DNA of 64,000 nt, from assembly GCA_023255415.1 (NCBI GenBank), contig JALRIN010000012.1, positions 1 to 64,000 of the forward strand. The letters run 5' to 3'. This DNA is from Cypionkella sp. GTDB lineage: Bacteria > Pseudomonadota > Alphaproteobacteria > Rhodobacterales > Rhodobacteraceae. The position numbers and the translations under genes were made by a program. The notes under the pieces are model-generated. The model did not search any database. It was not told the origin of the DNA and saw only the letters and a list, made by a program, of their open reading frames with translations. Positions within the stretch are counted from its first letter, which is position 1; every line of letters begins with the position of its first letter. Below are positions 57,527 to 64,000 of this stretch, one piece after another.

Positions 57527-58210
57527 ATGCCCGATCTTGTGATCTCCGCCCCACGCGCGCCGCACATCCCCACCCGTGACGGCAGGGCGTTTCCGCTGCG
57601 CAGGGTCTATTGCATTGGCCGCAACTTTGCCGCCCATGCGGTGGAAATGGGCCATGACCCCGACCGCGAGCCGCCGTTCTTTTTCCAAAAGAACCCCGAT
57701 AATCTGGATGCCTCGGGCCAGTTTCCCTATCCCGCGCAAAGCCGCGATGTGCATCACGAGGTCGAGCTGCTGATCGCGCTGAAATCTGGCGGGCGCAACA
57801 TCGACCCGGCAAAGGCGCTGGATCACGTTTGGGGCTATGGCATCGCCTTGGACATGACGCGGCGCGATTTGCAGGGCGAGGCGAAAAAGCTGGGCAGGCC
57901 CTGGGAAATTGGCAAGGCCTTTGAAGGCTCTGGCCCGGTTGGCCCGCTGTGGCCTGTGGCCGAGGTCGGGCATCTGACTGCAGGTCAGATCGCATTGCGG
58001 GTCAATGGCGCGTTGCGCCAAGACGGCGATTTGAACCAGATGATCTGGAAGGTGCCGGAAATCATCGCCTATCTGTCGCGCTATTTCGAATTGCAGGCGG
58101 GTGATGTGATTATGGCGGGCACCCCTGCGGGGGTGGCGGCCGTGGCCATTGGCGATGTGATGGAGGCCAGCATTGCAGGCCTTGGCAGGCTGGTGGTGAC
58201 AGTGGTTTAG
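57527..58210 (+). CDS. Fumarylacetoacetate hydrolase-family protein (fumarylpyruvate hydrolase-like)
   Basis: 227 residues, the short form of the FAH family. YCIGRNFAAHAVEMG, DREPPFFFQKNPDNL, the metal motif HHEVELLIAL and GDVIMAGTPAGV are all present. Members cleave acylpyruvates or decarboxylate oxaloacetate. The PPFFFQKN sequence fits the fumarylpyruvate-hydrolase branch, but substrate is uncertain. It lies 27 bp after the exonuclease fusion gene. Confidence 0.9.
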   Translation: MPDLVISAPRAPHIPTRDGRAFPLRRVYCIGRNFAAHAVEMGHDPDREPPFFFQKNPDNLDASGQFPYPAQSRDVHHEVELLIALKSGGRNIDPAKALDHVWGYGIALDMTRRDLQGEAKKLGRPWEIGKAFEGSGPVGPLWPVAEVGHLTAGQIALRVNGALRQDGDLNQMIWKVPEIIAYLSRYFELQAGDVIMAGTPAGVAAVAIGDVMEASIAGLGRLVVTVV

Positions 58211-58349
58211 GCCATTTTGCGCGCCAGACCTTTCGTCTGTGCCGCTTCTTGGGTAAACTTTGCAGCAAAGAGTTGCCGCCGCTGCTGGCAGCTGACCGAT
58301 GGCCCGGCTTGGGGCCGATTTTTCTAACCAAACAAGAACAGGTTCCGAT

Positions 58350-60572
58350 ATGACCAACCGCCCAACGCCCGACATCATTTACACCACGGTCGACGAAGCG
58401 CCGCAGCTTGCGGCGGCCTCTTTGTTGCCGATTATCCAGTCCTTTGCGGCGGCGGCGGGCGTCAGTGTCGGCACCCGCGATATCTCGCTTGCCGGTCGGA
58501 TCATTGCGGCCTTCCCCGAGGGGCTTTCCCCCGAACAACGCCAGCCCGATGATCTGGCCGATCTGGGCGCTTTGGTGACAAAGCCCAGTGCCAATGTAAT
58601 CAAGCTGCCAAATATTTCGGCCTCAGTGCCGCAGCTGGTGGCGGCGGTCAAGGAATTGCAAGCGCAGGGCTATGCGCTGCCCGACTACCCCGAAGATCCG
58701 CAAACCGAGGCCGAAAAAGAGGCGCGCCGCCGCTATGATGCGCTGAAAGGCTCGGCGGTTAATCCGGTGCTTCGCGAAGGCAACTCTGACCGCCGCGCCG
58801 CGATTGCGGTGAAAAACTATGCGATGGCGCATCCGCATTCGATGGGCAGCTGGGCGGCAGACAGCAAGACCCATGTGTCGACGATGGCGGCGGATGATTT
58901 CTTTGCCAATGAAACCTCGGCCACGCTGACGGCTGCGCAGGCAGGGCCGGTGCGCATTGAACTTTTGGGTGAAGATGGCGCGGTCACTGTGCTGAAAGAT
59001 GGGGTGAAATTCCCTGAAGGTGCGGTCGTGGATGCAACCTTTATGTCGGCGCGCGCGCTGCGGGCGTTTTTGGATCAGCAGATTGCCGCCACCCAAGCCC
59101 AGGGCGTGCTGTTCTCGTTGCACCTGAAGGCCACGATGATGAAGGTCTCGGACCCGATCTTGTTTGGCCATGCGGTGCGCGCTTATCTGGCACCGGTGTT
59201 TGACAGCTATGGCGCGGTGTTTGACGCGGCTGGCATCAGCGCAAATGCAGGGCTTGGCGCGATGCTGGAGCGGATTGCCGAACTGCCGCAAGCCAGCGAG
59301 ATTTTGGCGGCGATTGACGCCACGCTTGCCAGCCGCCCGCCGCTTTATATGGTGAATTCCGATAAGGGCATCACCAACCTGCATGTGCCGTCCGATGTGA
59401 TCATTGATGCCTCGATGCCCGCACTGATCCGTGCAGGCGGCAAGGGCTGGGGCCCGGATGGCCGCGCAGCCGATACCAATTGCGTCATTCCTGACAGCTC
59501 TTACGCCGTGGTTTATGACGAGACGATCCGCTATTTCAAAGAAACCGGCGCGCTGGATCCGGCCACGGCTGGAACGGTGCAAAACGTCGGGTTGATGGCG
59601 CAAAAGGCCGAAGAATACGGCAGCCACCCCACCACCTTTGAAGTGCCGCATGCCGGCACCGTGCGGATGGTTTTGGCCAATGGCGAGGTGCTGCACAGCC
59701 ATAAGGTCGAGGCAGGCGACATCTGGCGCTCGGCCTCGGCGCGCAAAGCGCCGATCGAAGATTGGGTGCATCTGGCGATTGCCCGGCAAAAAGCGGAAAA
59801 CTGTCAGGCGATTTTCTGGCTGGATGCGGCGCGCGCGCATGACGCGGAACTGATCGCCTATGTCAAACCGCTGCTGGCGGCGGCGGGTGTGGCCGATAAG
59901 TTCCAGATCCTTGCCCCGCGTGAGGCGACCCGGCTGTCGCTGGAAACCATTCGCCGGGGGGAAACCTCGATTGCGGTCACCGGCAACGTGCTGCGCGATT
60001 ATCTGACCGATCTGTTCCCGATCCTAGAACTGGGCACCTCGGCCAAGATGCTGTCGATTGTCAAATTGATGCAGGGTGGCGGCATGTTTGAAACCGGGGC
60101 AGGCGGCTCTGCGCCCAAGCATGTGCAGCAATTGCTGCAGGAAAACCACCTGCGCTGGGACAGTCTGGGCGAGTTCTGCGCGCTGGGCGAAAGCCTGAAG
60201 TTTCAGGCAGAGCTTTCGGGCAATGCCAAGGCGCTGATCTTGGGCAAAGCGGTGGATGCGGCCACCCAAGCGATCTTGGACCATGATCATTCGCCCAAAG
60301 CCAAGGTCGGCCAGACAGACAATCGCACCAGCCATTTCTACTTTGCCTGGGCTTGGGCTGCGGCGATGGCGGCGCAGACCGAAGATGCCGGCCTTGCCGC
60401 GCATTTCGCCCCTATTGCTGCGGCCTTGGCGCAGAACGAGGCGAAGATTCTGGCCGAGTTGACGGCAAACGAAGGCAAGCCTGTCGATCTGGGCGGCTAT
60501 TATCACGCCGACCCCGCCAAGACCGCCGCGGTGATGCGGCCTTCGCAAACCTTTGTCGGCATCATCGGCTAG
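58350..60572 (+). CDS. icd: NADP-dependent isocitrate dehydrogenase, monomeric type
   Basis: 740 residues, the usual length of the monomeric enzyme (Icd-II). It oxidises isocitrate to 2-oxoglutarate, yielding NADPH and CO2. The start [26 protein letters not shown], the [19 protein letters not shown] substrate segment ([16 protein letters not shown]) and [17 protein letters not shown] are characteristic. The ATG at 58350 is chosen because the family begins just after it. It stands alone with its own terminator. Confidence 0.96.
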   Translation: MTNRPTPDIIYTTVDEAPQLAAASLLPIIQSFAAAAGVSVGTRDISLAGRIIAAFPEGLSPEQRQPDDLADLGALVTKPSANVIKLPNISASVPQLVAAVKELQAQGYALPDYPEDPQTEAEKEARRRYDALKGSAVNPVLREGNSDRRAAIAVKNYAMAHPHSMGSWAADSKTHVSTMAADDFFANETSATLTAAQAGPVRIELLGEDGAVTVLKDGVKFPEGAVVDATFMSARALRAFLDQQIAATQAQGVLFSLHLKATMMKVSDPILFGHAVRAYLAPVFDSYGAVFDAAGISANAGLGAMLERIAELPQASEILAAIDATLASRPPLYMVNSDKGITNLHVPSDVIIDASMPALIRAGGKGWGPDGRAADTNCVIPDSSYAVVYDETIRYFKETGALDPATAGTVQNVGLMAQKAEEYGSHPTTFEVPHAGTVRMVLANGEVLHSHKVEAGDIWRSASARKAPIEDWVHLAIARQKAENCQAIFWLDAARAHDAELIAYVKPLLAAAGVADKFQILAPREATRLSLETIRRGETSIAVTGNVLRDYLTDLFPILELGTSAKMLSIVKLMQGGGMFETGAGGSAPKHVQQLLQENHLRWDSLGEFCALGESLKFQAELSGNAKALILGKAVDAATQAILDHDHSPKAKVGQTDNRTSHFYFAWAWAAAMAAQTEDAGLAAHFAPIAAALAQNEAKILAELTANEGKPVDLGGYYHADPAKTAAVMRPSQTFVGIIG

Positions 60573-60593
60573 GCGTCGACAAGACATGACAGC

Positions 60594-60626
60594 AAAGCCA
60601 ACCGCTGATTTGGCGGTTGGCTTTTT
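60594..60626 (+). terminator. Intrinsic terminator of icd
   Basis: A perfect 11-bp hairpin, AAGCCAACCGC and GCGGTTGGCTT, is followed by TTTCGTTTT, 22 bp after the icd stop. Confidence 0.92.
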
Positions 60627-60679
60627 CGTTTTCTGCGGGCTTAGACCGGATAGCGCACTATCGCCGCCACGGCCGCCTG

Positions 60680-61165
60680 TTAATGCTCGGCCTCTCCGGC
60701 ATGGTCGGTTGTAAAGAAAAAGTCGGGGGCAAGTTCGCGTTCGTGCAGGTCTTCGGGGATCACCGCCGGGCCTGCGGCAAACACCGCCGAGCCGAAGTGG
60801 TGTTGCAATTTGCACAGCCGTTCCATGCGCGCGCCGGTCAGTTCGCCGTAGAAATTTCGGTAGTTTTCTGTTTGCAGCAATTCGGTAATTTTGTCTCGGT
60901 GGCATTGCACCGAATGCACATGCGCGGCGCGGATTTCGGGATCGGCCAACAGCCTGTCATATTCTGCCTGCAGCGCCGGGATCATGCGCTGGATCGAGGT
61001 GTCTTGTTGCGAATTATGGTTCATCCTGAACCAATAGTTCAGCCCTTGATCCCGGTCGACATGGTTCACCCGCCCGCGATCCCGTTTGACCAGAAAGCTT
61101 TCAGCAGAGCGCACGGCATAATGGTTTAAGCTGACCCAATCATACCCCGAGTGACCAATGCGATG
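60680..61165 (-). pseudogene. C-terminal fragment of a family 2 glycosyltransferase, cut at the island edge
   Basis: The open frame runs from codon 61165 to the stop at 60680, directly after an in-frame TAA at 61168-61166. Reading SLNHYAVRSAESFLVKRDRGRVNHVDRDQGLNYWFRMN, it matches the C-terminus of Rhodobacterales Glyco_tranf_2_4-type proteins. The missing N-terminal donor-binding part would have lain beyond 61165, where the DNA changes to AT-rich island sequence. A GTG at 61114 could start a 144-residue protein, but without the catalytic domain. The gene was probably truncated by the insertion. Confidence 0.72.
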
Positions 61166-61258
61166 TTACTAATAAAGCTATGGAAAGTTGGTAACAATAA
61201 GGTCGAATCATTGATATGTTACCGCCTTGATGCTATCTCTAAAGGTATAAGTTACCAA
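61165..61258. other. Res-like array of GTTAC half-sites upstream of the recombinase gene
   Basis: GTTACTAA (61165-61172) and TTGGTAAC (61188-61195) face each other across 31 bp. GTTACCG starts at 61218, and AAGGTATAAGTTACCAA ends at 61258. Inverted half-sites about 30 bp across and repeated in tandem are the layout of serine-recombinase crossover and accessory sites. It begins exactly at the glycosyltransferase breakpoint. Confidence 0.6.
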
Positions 61259-61269
61259 TGGAGGCTTAG

Positions 61270-61812
61270 ATGGCAGTTGTAGGGTATCGTCGTGTCTCAA
61301 CAGTCGATCAATCTCTAGATCGTCAGGACTTGGGCGCGGTTGAGAAAGTATTCGAGGAAAAGCTGTCAGGTGCATCAGCCTCTGATCGTCCAGCTCTGCA
61401 AGAGATGATTGAATGGGTCAGGGAAGGCGACAGCGTTATCGTCTTCAGCATCGACCGCCTTGCTCGGAACCTTCAAGACCTCTTGTCCATTGTTAGCCAG
61501 TTAAATGGCAAAGGCGTAAGTATACGCTTCATCAAAGACAACCTGACATTCCCACCTGAAGGCACTGATGGGGCATCCAAGCTGTATCTTTCAATCCTTG
61601 GGGCTGTCGCTGAGTTTGAACGATCAATCATCAAGCAAAGGCAACGCGAGGGGATCGAGAAGGCTAAAGCGAAAGGCGTATACAAGGGCCGCAAGCCCAC
61701 AGTCGATAAGGACCGCATCTTTGCCCTCCGCGACGCAGGACTTTCGACCTACAAGATTGCTGAAGAAATGGGCATCAGCCGTATGACTGTCCACAGGACG
61801 CTGAATGGCTAG
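61270..61812 (+). CDS. Serine recombinase (resolvase/invertase family)
   Basis: 180 residues. The catalytic domain (about 1-135) starts VVGYRRVSTVDQSLDRQ with nucleophile Ser10 and the SIDRLARNLQDL arginines. The long E helix (AEFERSIIKQRQREGIEKAKAKG) leads to a C-terminal Hin-type HTH (about 145-180, STYKIAEEMGISRMTVHRTL). Size and order fit DNA resolvases/invertases. Upstream half-sites resemble its target. AT-rich DNA and position at the island edge point to mobility. Confidence 0.93.
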   Translation: MAVVGYRRVSTVDQSLDRQDLGAVEKVFEEKLSGASASDRPALQEMIEWVREGDSVIVFSIDRLARNLQDLLSIVSQLNGKGVSIRFIKDNLTFPPEGTDGASKLYLSILGAVAEFERSIIKQRQREGIEKAKAKGVYKGRKPTVDKDRIFALRDAGLSTYKIAEEMGISRMTVHRTLNG

Positions 61813-61868
61813 TGACGCGAGGCAACTGGGTGTGATGATCTGGACGCCTATCTTCCTGCTGGCCCAGC

Positions 61869-61935
61869 GCCTTTGGGGCCCCCAGATTCATGAGCGGAGG
61901 AATTTGCCTCAGGTGGTTACCCCCTACAAATCCAA
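61869..61935 (+). repeat. Left copy of a diverged 67-bp direct repeat
   Basis: It aligns without gaps to 63805-63871 with 49 of 67 identical bases. The core AGGTGGTT and ATCCAA are identical in both copies. It begins 57 bp after the recombinase stop. Origin unknown, possibly a mobile-element remnant. Confidence 0.6.
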
Positions 61936-62083
61936 GATAAGAAAAAGGTTAGCTGGTGATGTAAGCCCCGTGTCAACGGCAGAGTAAAAGTGAGCCAAAT
62001 TCTGCCAAAAACATTAGCGCAGTTAAGCCTCTGATGAATATATTTTTTACGAGTTATATTCGTCAGAACTAAGCCGTTAACAC

Positions 62084-62121
62084 TAGCCCCGACCGTATGC
62101 ATATGTGATGGATCGGGGCTA
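62084..62121. terminator. Hairpin downstream of the Ser-rich repeat gene
   Basis: TAGCCCCGA and TCGGGGCTA form a 9-bp stem around a 20-base loop. T-rich sequence follows on the plus strand only. It lies 11 bp beyond the 62133 stop and may end transcription from either side. Confidence 0.6.
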
Positions 62122-62132
62122 TTTTATTTCAT

Positions 62133-62804
62133 TCAGTCGTCATCGCCGTGGTCATCACTGCCGTGGCTGTCGCTGCTGTGGCTTTCATTGCTATCGTTGC
62201 TGTGGCTTTCCGTTCCGCCGCTGCTGTGGCTTTCATTGCTATCGTTGCTGTGGCTTTCCGTTCCGCCGCTGCTGTAGCTTTCAGTGCTCCCGTTGCTGTA
62301 GCTTTCCGTTCCGCCGCTGCTGTAGCTTTCAGTGCTCCCGTTGCTGTAGCTTTCAATGCCGCCGCTGCTGTAGCTTTCATTGCTATCGCTGTCGTAGGAA
62401 TTATTGCCAGCTAGATCGATATGATTTGAAGTTTCAACGTGCCCCAAACCATCATTCGAGAGGCCAGTGGATGCGTCAGATGTCCCACCATTGGTCGAAT
62501 AGCTATCGGACTGCTCATAATAGATTGCGGCAATGTTGCTTGCAGCTGAATTGAAATCTGATGCAGATCCTTGAAAAACTTGTTCTGCTACGCTGGCACC
62601 AGATTGGTTGTCCAATACAACTACCATCTTTGTTCCATTTGGCGCATAAGCCTCGATTTGAGATTTTACCGTCCCGCGTGCAACCTCAAAGTGGGTGTAC
62701 CCTTGCGCATAAAGGTCTTGAACTTTGGTATCGACGACATCAGCCATCGCCAAAGTAGCGCTAAGCGAAGAAAGTACCGTGAGTGCGAGAAGTTGATTTT
62801 TCAT
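62133..62804 (-). CDS. Exported PepSY-like protein with Ser/His/Asp-rich repeat tail
   Basis: 223 residues. A signal peptide MKNQLLALTVLSSLSATLAMA ends near residue 21. A small domain (about 22-75, VQDLYAQGYTHFEVARGTVKSQIEAY) resembles PepSY folds. A Ser/Asn/Gly linker is followed by nine 8-residue repeats alternating ESYSSGGT and ESYSNGST types. The last repeats carry His and Asp, and the tail is SHGSDDHGDDD, a plausible metal-binding or charged surface tail. It is divergent from a LuxR-type gene. No anchor is seen, so it is periplasmic or secreted. Confidence 0.82.
   Translation of the reverse strand: MKNQLLALTVLSSLSATLAMADVVDTKVQDLYAQGYTHFEVARGTVKSQIEAYAPNGTKMVVVLDNQSGASVAEQVFQGSASDFNSAASNIAAIYYEQSDSYSTNGGTSDASTGLSNDGLGHVETSNHIDLAGNNSYDSDSNESYSSGGIESYSNGSTESYSSGGTESYSNGSTESYSSGGTESHSNDSNESHSSGGTESHSNDSNESHSSDSHGSDDHGDDD
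62178..62393 (-). repeat. 24-bp in-frame tandem repeat (nine units)
   Basis: Nine units of 24 bp lie head to tail inside the Ser-rich gene. Two unit types alternate, giving a 48-bp higher-order period, and the units nearest the 3' end are most alike. As 24 is a multiple of three, copy-number change would lengthen or shorten the tail without a frameshift. Confidence 0.92.
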
Positions 62805-63013
62805 ATGGCGTCTCTTTTCCAATTTAGGATCGATGTCATGTGTGATGATCGATTCGTGACTACCTGTCGAAGCTAATCATTTTTTTGTAGCCCTGATATA
62901 AACGGAGGCTTACAGGTGTCGAAACAAGGCGCGTATAACCAAGGTTTATATACATTTCATAGGCAAAATGCCTTTTGTTTTCACCAGAGAACCCACTTGA
63001 TGGCGAGGGCACC

Positions 63014-63535
63014 ATGAGGCGCGACCTACGAAGAAATACGAAAATTGTGGGCTGGCTTTTTGGCAGCACAATTGTTTGCTTCACCTTCTTCAGCCTTGAC
63101 GTGACAATTGATCTTTTTGAACATCTTAAAATTGGTATGGGCTATTCGGGCTTCGAGCTGACACATCTGATTTTCGAGGGCATCAGTGTTATCACCTTAG
63201 GGGGGTGCATGTTCTTGTTGTTTGATTACCTTGAAAGGCTCAGAAACTCGGAGCAAGACGCAACTGAATCTTTGACGGCGCTGCGGAGTGACTTTGACGG
63301 GTTGCTTCAGCAACGCTTTGAACAGTGGGACTTTTCGTCTGCCGAGCGCGATGTTGCTCTTTTGATGTTAAGAGGCTTGAGCATGACGGAAATCGCAGAG
63401 CTTCGGGAAACCCGTTCTGGGACAGTGAAGGTTCAGGCCCATAATGTTTTTAAAAAGTCAGGTGTAAACTCTCGGGTCGCTTTTACGTCCTTGTTTATGG
63501 AAGAGTTCATCGACCTTGGCGCAACCACAAAATAA
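63014..63535 (+). CDS. Membrane-anchored LuxR-type HTH regulator
   Basis: 173 residues. Two membrane helices (about 11-33 and 52-70) are followed by a short helical linker (about 71-105). A C-terminal LuxR/GerE HTH (about 107-165) reads SSAERDVALLMLRGLSMTEIAELRETRSGTVKVQAHNVFKKSGVNSR. The DNA-binding domain would face the cytoplasm. No sensor or receiver domain is present, so any signal would be sensed in the membrane or periplasmic loop. The ATG at 63014 follows GAGG; a TTG at 62975 is a weaker start. It is divergent from the Ser-rich gene. Confidence 0.85.
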   Translation: MRRDLRRNTKIVGWLFGSTIVCFTFFSLDVTIDLFEHLKIGMGYSGFELTHLIFEGISVITLGGCMFLLFDYLERLRNSEQDATESLTALRSDFDGLLQQRFEQWDFSSAERDVALLMLRGLSMTEIAELRETRSGTVKVQAHNVFKKSGVNSRVAFTSLFMEEFIDLGATTK

Positions 63536-63551
63536 AATAACGGAGACTAAA

Positions 63552-63668
63552 ATGAAAAAGACCATCGGACTGCTAGTACTGTTGTCGCTTACTGCCTGTG
63601 TGCAGCCATCAAGCAAGACAGGACCAATTGTTATCATAAAGCCAGCAAGCCAGAACTTAAATCAGTGA
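63552..63668 (+). CDS. 38-residue predicted lipoprotein
   Basis: A short gene 17 bp after the LuxR-type gene, with GGAG 7 bases before the ATG. The N-terminus MKKTIGLLVLLSLTAC is a complete lipoprotein signal with Cys16. The mature peptide is only about 23 residues (CVQPSSKTGPIVIIKPASQ...). It is probably co-transcribed with the regulator. Its function is unknown. Confidence 0.65.
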   Translation: MKKTIGLLVLLSLTACVQPSSKTGPIVIIKPASQNLNQ

Positions 63669-63804
63669 GGCGAAGCTGATCTGTGAAGTTGTAAGGGCCT
63701 TACCTTTGACAACCACGCATTCAGAACTTCGATTGAGAAGCCTTGCCATCAAAGTCTCCAAGTCTGTACTGATTGAACAGCCCCGTTCGCATCCAGTCAA
63801 TGCT

Positions 63805-63871
63805 GCCTGTGGCACCCTCAAATTCATGGGTCGGTGAAACTGCCTTAGGTGGTTTGCCTCCACATATCCAA
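63805..63871 (+). repeat. Right copy of a diverged 67-bp direct repeat
   Basis: Same orientation as 61869-61935, with 49 of 67 bases shared. The two copies enclose about 1.9 kb with the Ser-rich, LuxR-type and lipoprotein genes. The stretch 63669-64000 otherwise shows no convincing complete gene. Confidence 0.6.
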
Positions 63872-63930
63872 AGGAAAGAATTTCTTTCAAGCGCAAGAAA
63901 ATGCCTGACGAGTCTTATGGGGCTAGTGTG

Positions 63931-64000
63931 TTAAGGTAAGTCCTGAAGCCAAGGATGCTTTATCTTGTTGATGACTTCTGAACGAACCCGCATTGAAGGT
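63931..64000 (-). CDS. Possible 3' end of a gene entering from the right edge
   Basis: On the minus strand a frame open from the window edge ends with MRVRSEVINKIKHPWLQDLP and a stop at 63933-63931. It reads like a protein C-terminus, but only 22 codons are visible, so neither the gene nor a family can be confirmed. Confidence 0.25.
   Translation of the reverse strand, partial: PSMRVRSEVINKIKHPWLQDLP

Noticed and set aside
61805..61987. A 60-codon plus-strand frame overlapping the recombinase stop
   Set aside because: It has no ribosome-binding site, overlaps one of the 67-bp repeats and has no recognisable composition or domain.
62178..62393. Regular repeats that might look like a CRISPR array
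   Set aside because: The units abut without spacers, keep the reading frame and encode a repeated peptide.
63657..63896. A 79-codon minus-strand frame across the right 67-bp repeat
   Set aside because: Part of it can be read in the left repeat copy too (NHLRQ...MNL), which suggests shared repeat sequence rather than a gene. A transposase remnant remains possible but unsupported.

Overview
The window looks like a chromosomal segment of an alphaproteobacterium of the order Rhodobacterales (Rhodobacter/Paracoccus relatives). Supporting signs are a GC-rich backbone, the divergent fnrL-hemN pair with an FNR box between them, a membrane-anchored CycM-type cytochrome c552, an NDUFS4-like complex I subunit, a monomeric NADP isocitrate dehydrogenase, PuuD urate hydroxylase, and a glycosyl hydrolase 28-related protein beside yjb exopolysaccharide genes. 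This is a family-level inference; the species cannot be read from the sequence. I saw no rRNA or tRNA gene and no CRISPR array.

Layout. 1-1760: oxygen-responsive fnrL (5' part only) and anaerobic heme gene hemN. 1757-8769: a tightly overlapped minus-strand yejABEF peptide importer operon ending in a glycosyltransferase gene. 8935-19511: mostly single housekeeping genes (cycM, pheA, an SRPBCC protein, nudC, HAD phosphatase, argE, ycjX/ycjF-like pair, truA, NDUFS4-like). It includes a 5'-nucleotidase gene broken by an in-frame TAG. 19847-29344: uvrB, a small AT-rich accessory gene (22805-23953), lepA, a copper-handling pair, rpmB and meaB. 29504-39722: hrpB, then puuD, a LysR regulator, a dipeptidase, a BKACE enzyme and an acetyltransferase, then a dimethylformamidase-like gene overlapping a GAPDH gene. 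39884-45853: yjb exopolysaccharide genes, a beta-helix polysaccharide protein and a PPOX protein. 45929-60572: a SulP transporter, then an acetate module (acs, adk, DUF4212, actP, CNMP/CBS/DUF294 protein, membrane protein, receiver protein, PAS/pseudokinase/exonuclease fusion), then an FAH hydrolase and icd.

60680-64000 is an island. A glycosyltransferase gene is cut off near 61165. There the DNA becomes AT-richer and a res-like array of GTTAC half-sites precedes a serine recombinase gene. Beyond it lie an exported Ser/His/Asp-rich repeat protein with a 24-bp tandem repeat, a divergent membrane-anchored LuxR-type regulator and a 38-residue lipoprotein. Two diverged 67-bp direct repeats flank this group. 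The island is the least explained part of the window.

How parts may work together: Acs makes AMP that Adk can recycle. ActP with its DUF4212 partner brings in acetate. The downstream sensory proteins probably tune the module. The LuxR/repeat-protein pair probably forms a self-contained regulated surface unit. These functional links are inferred from gene order.
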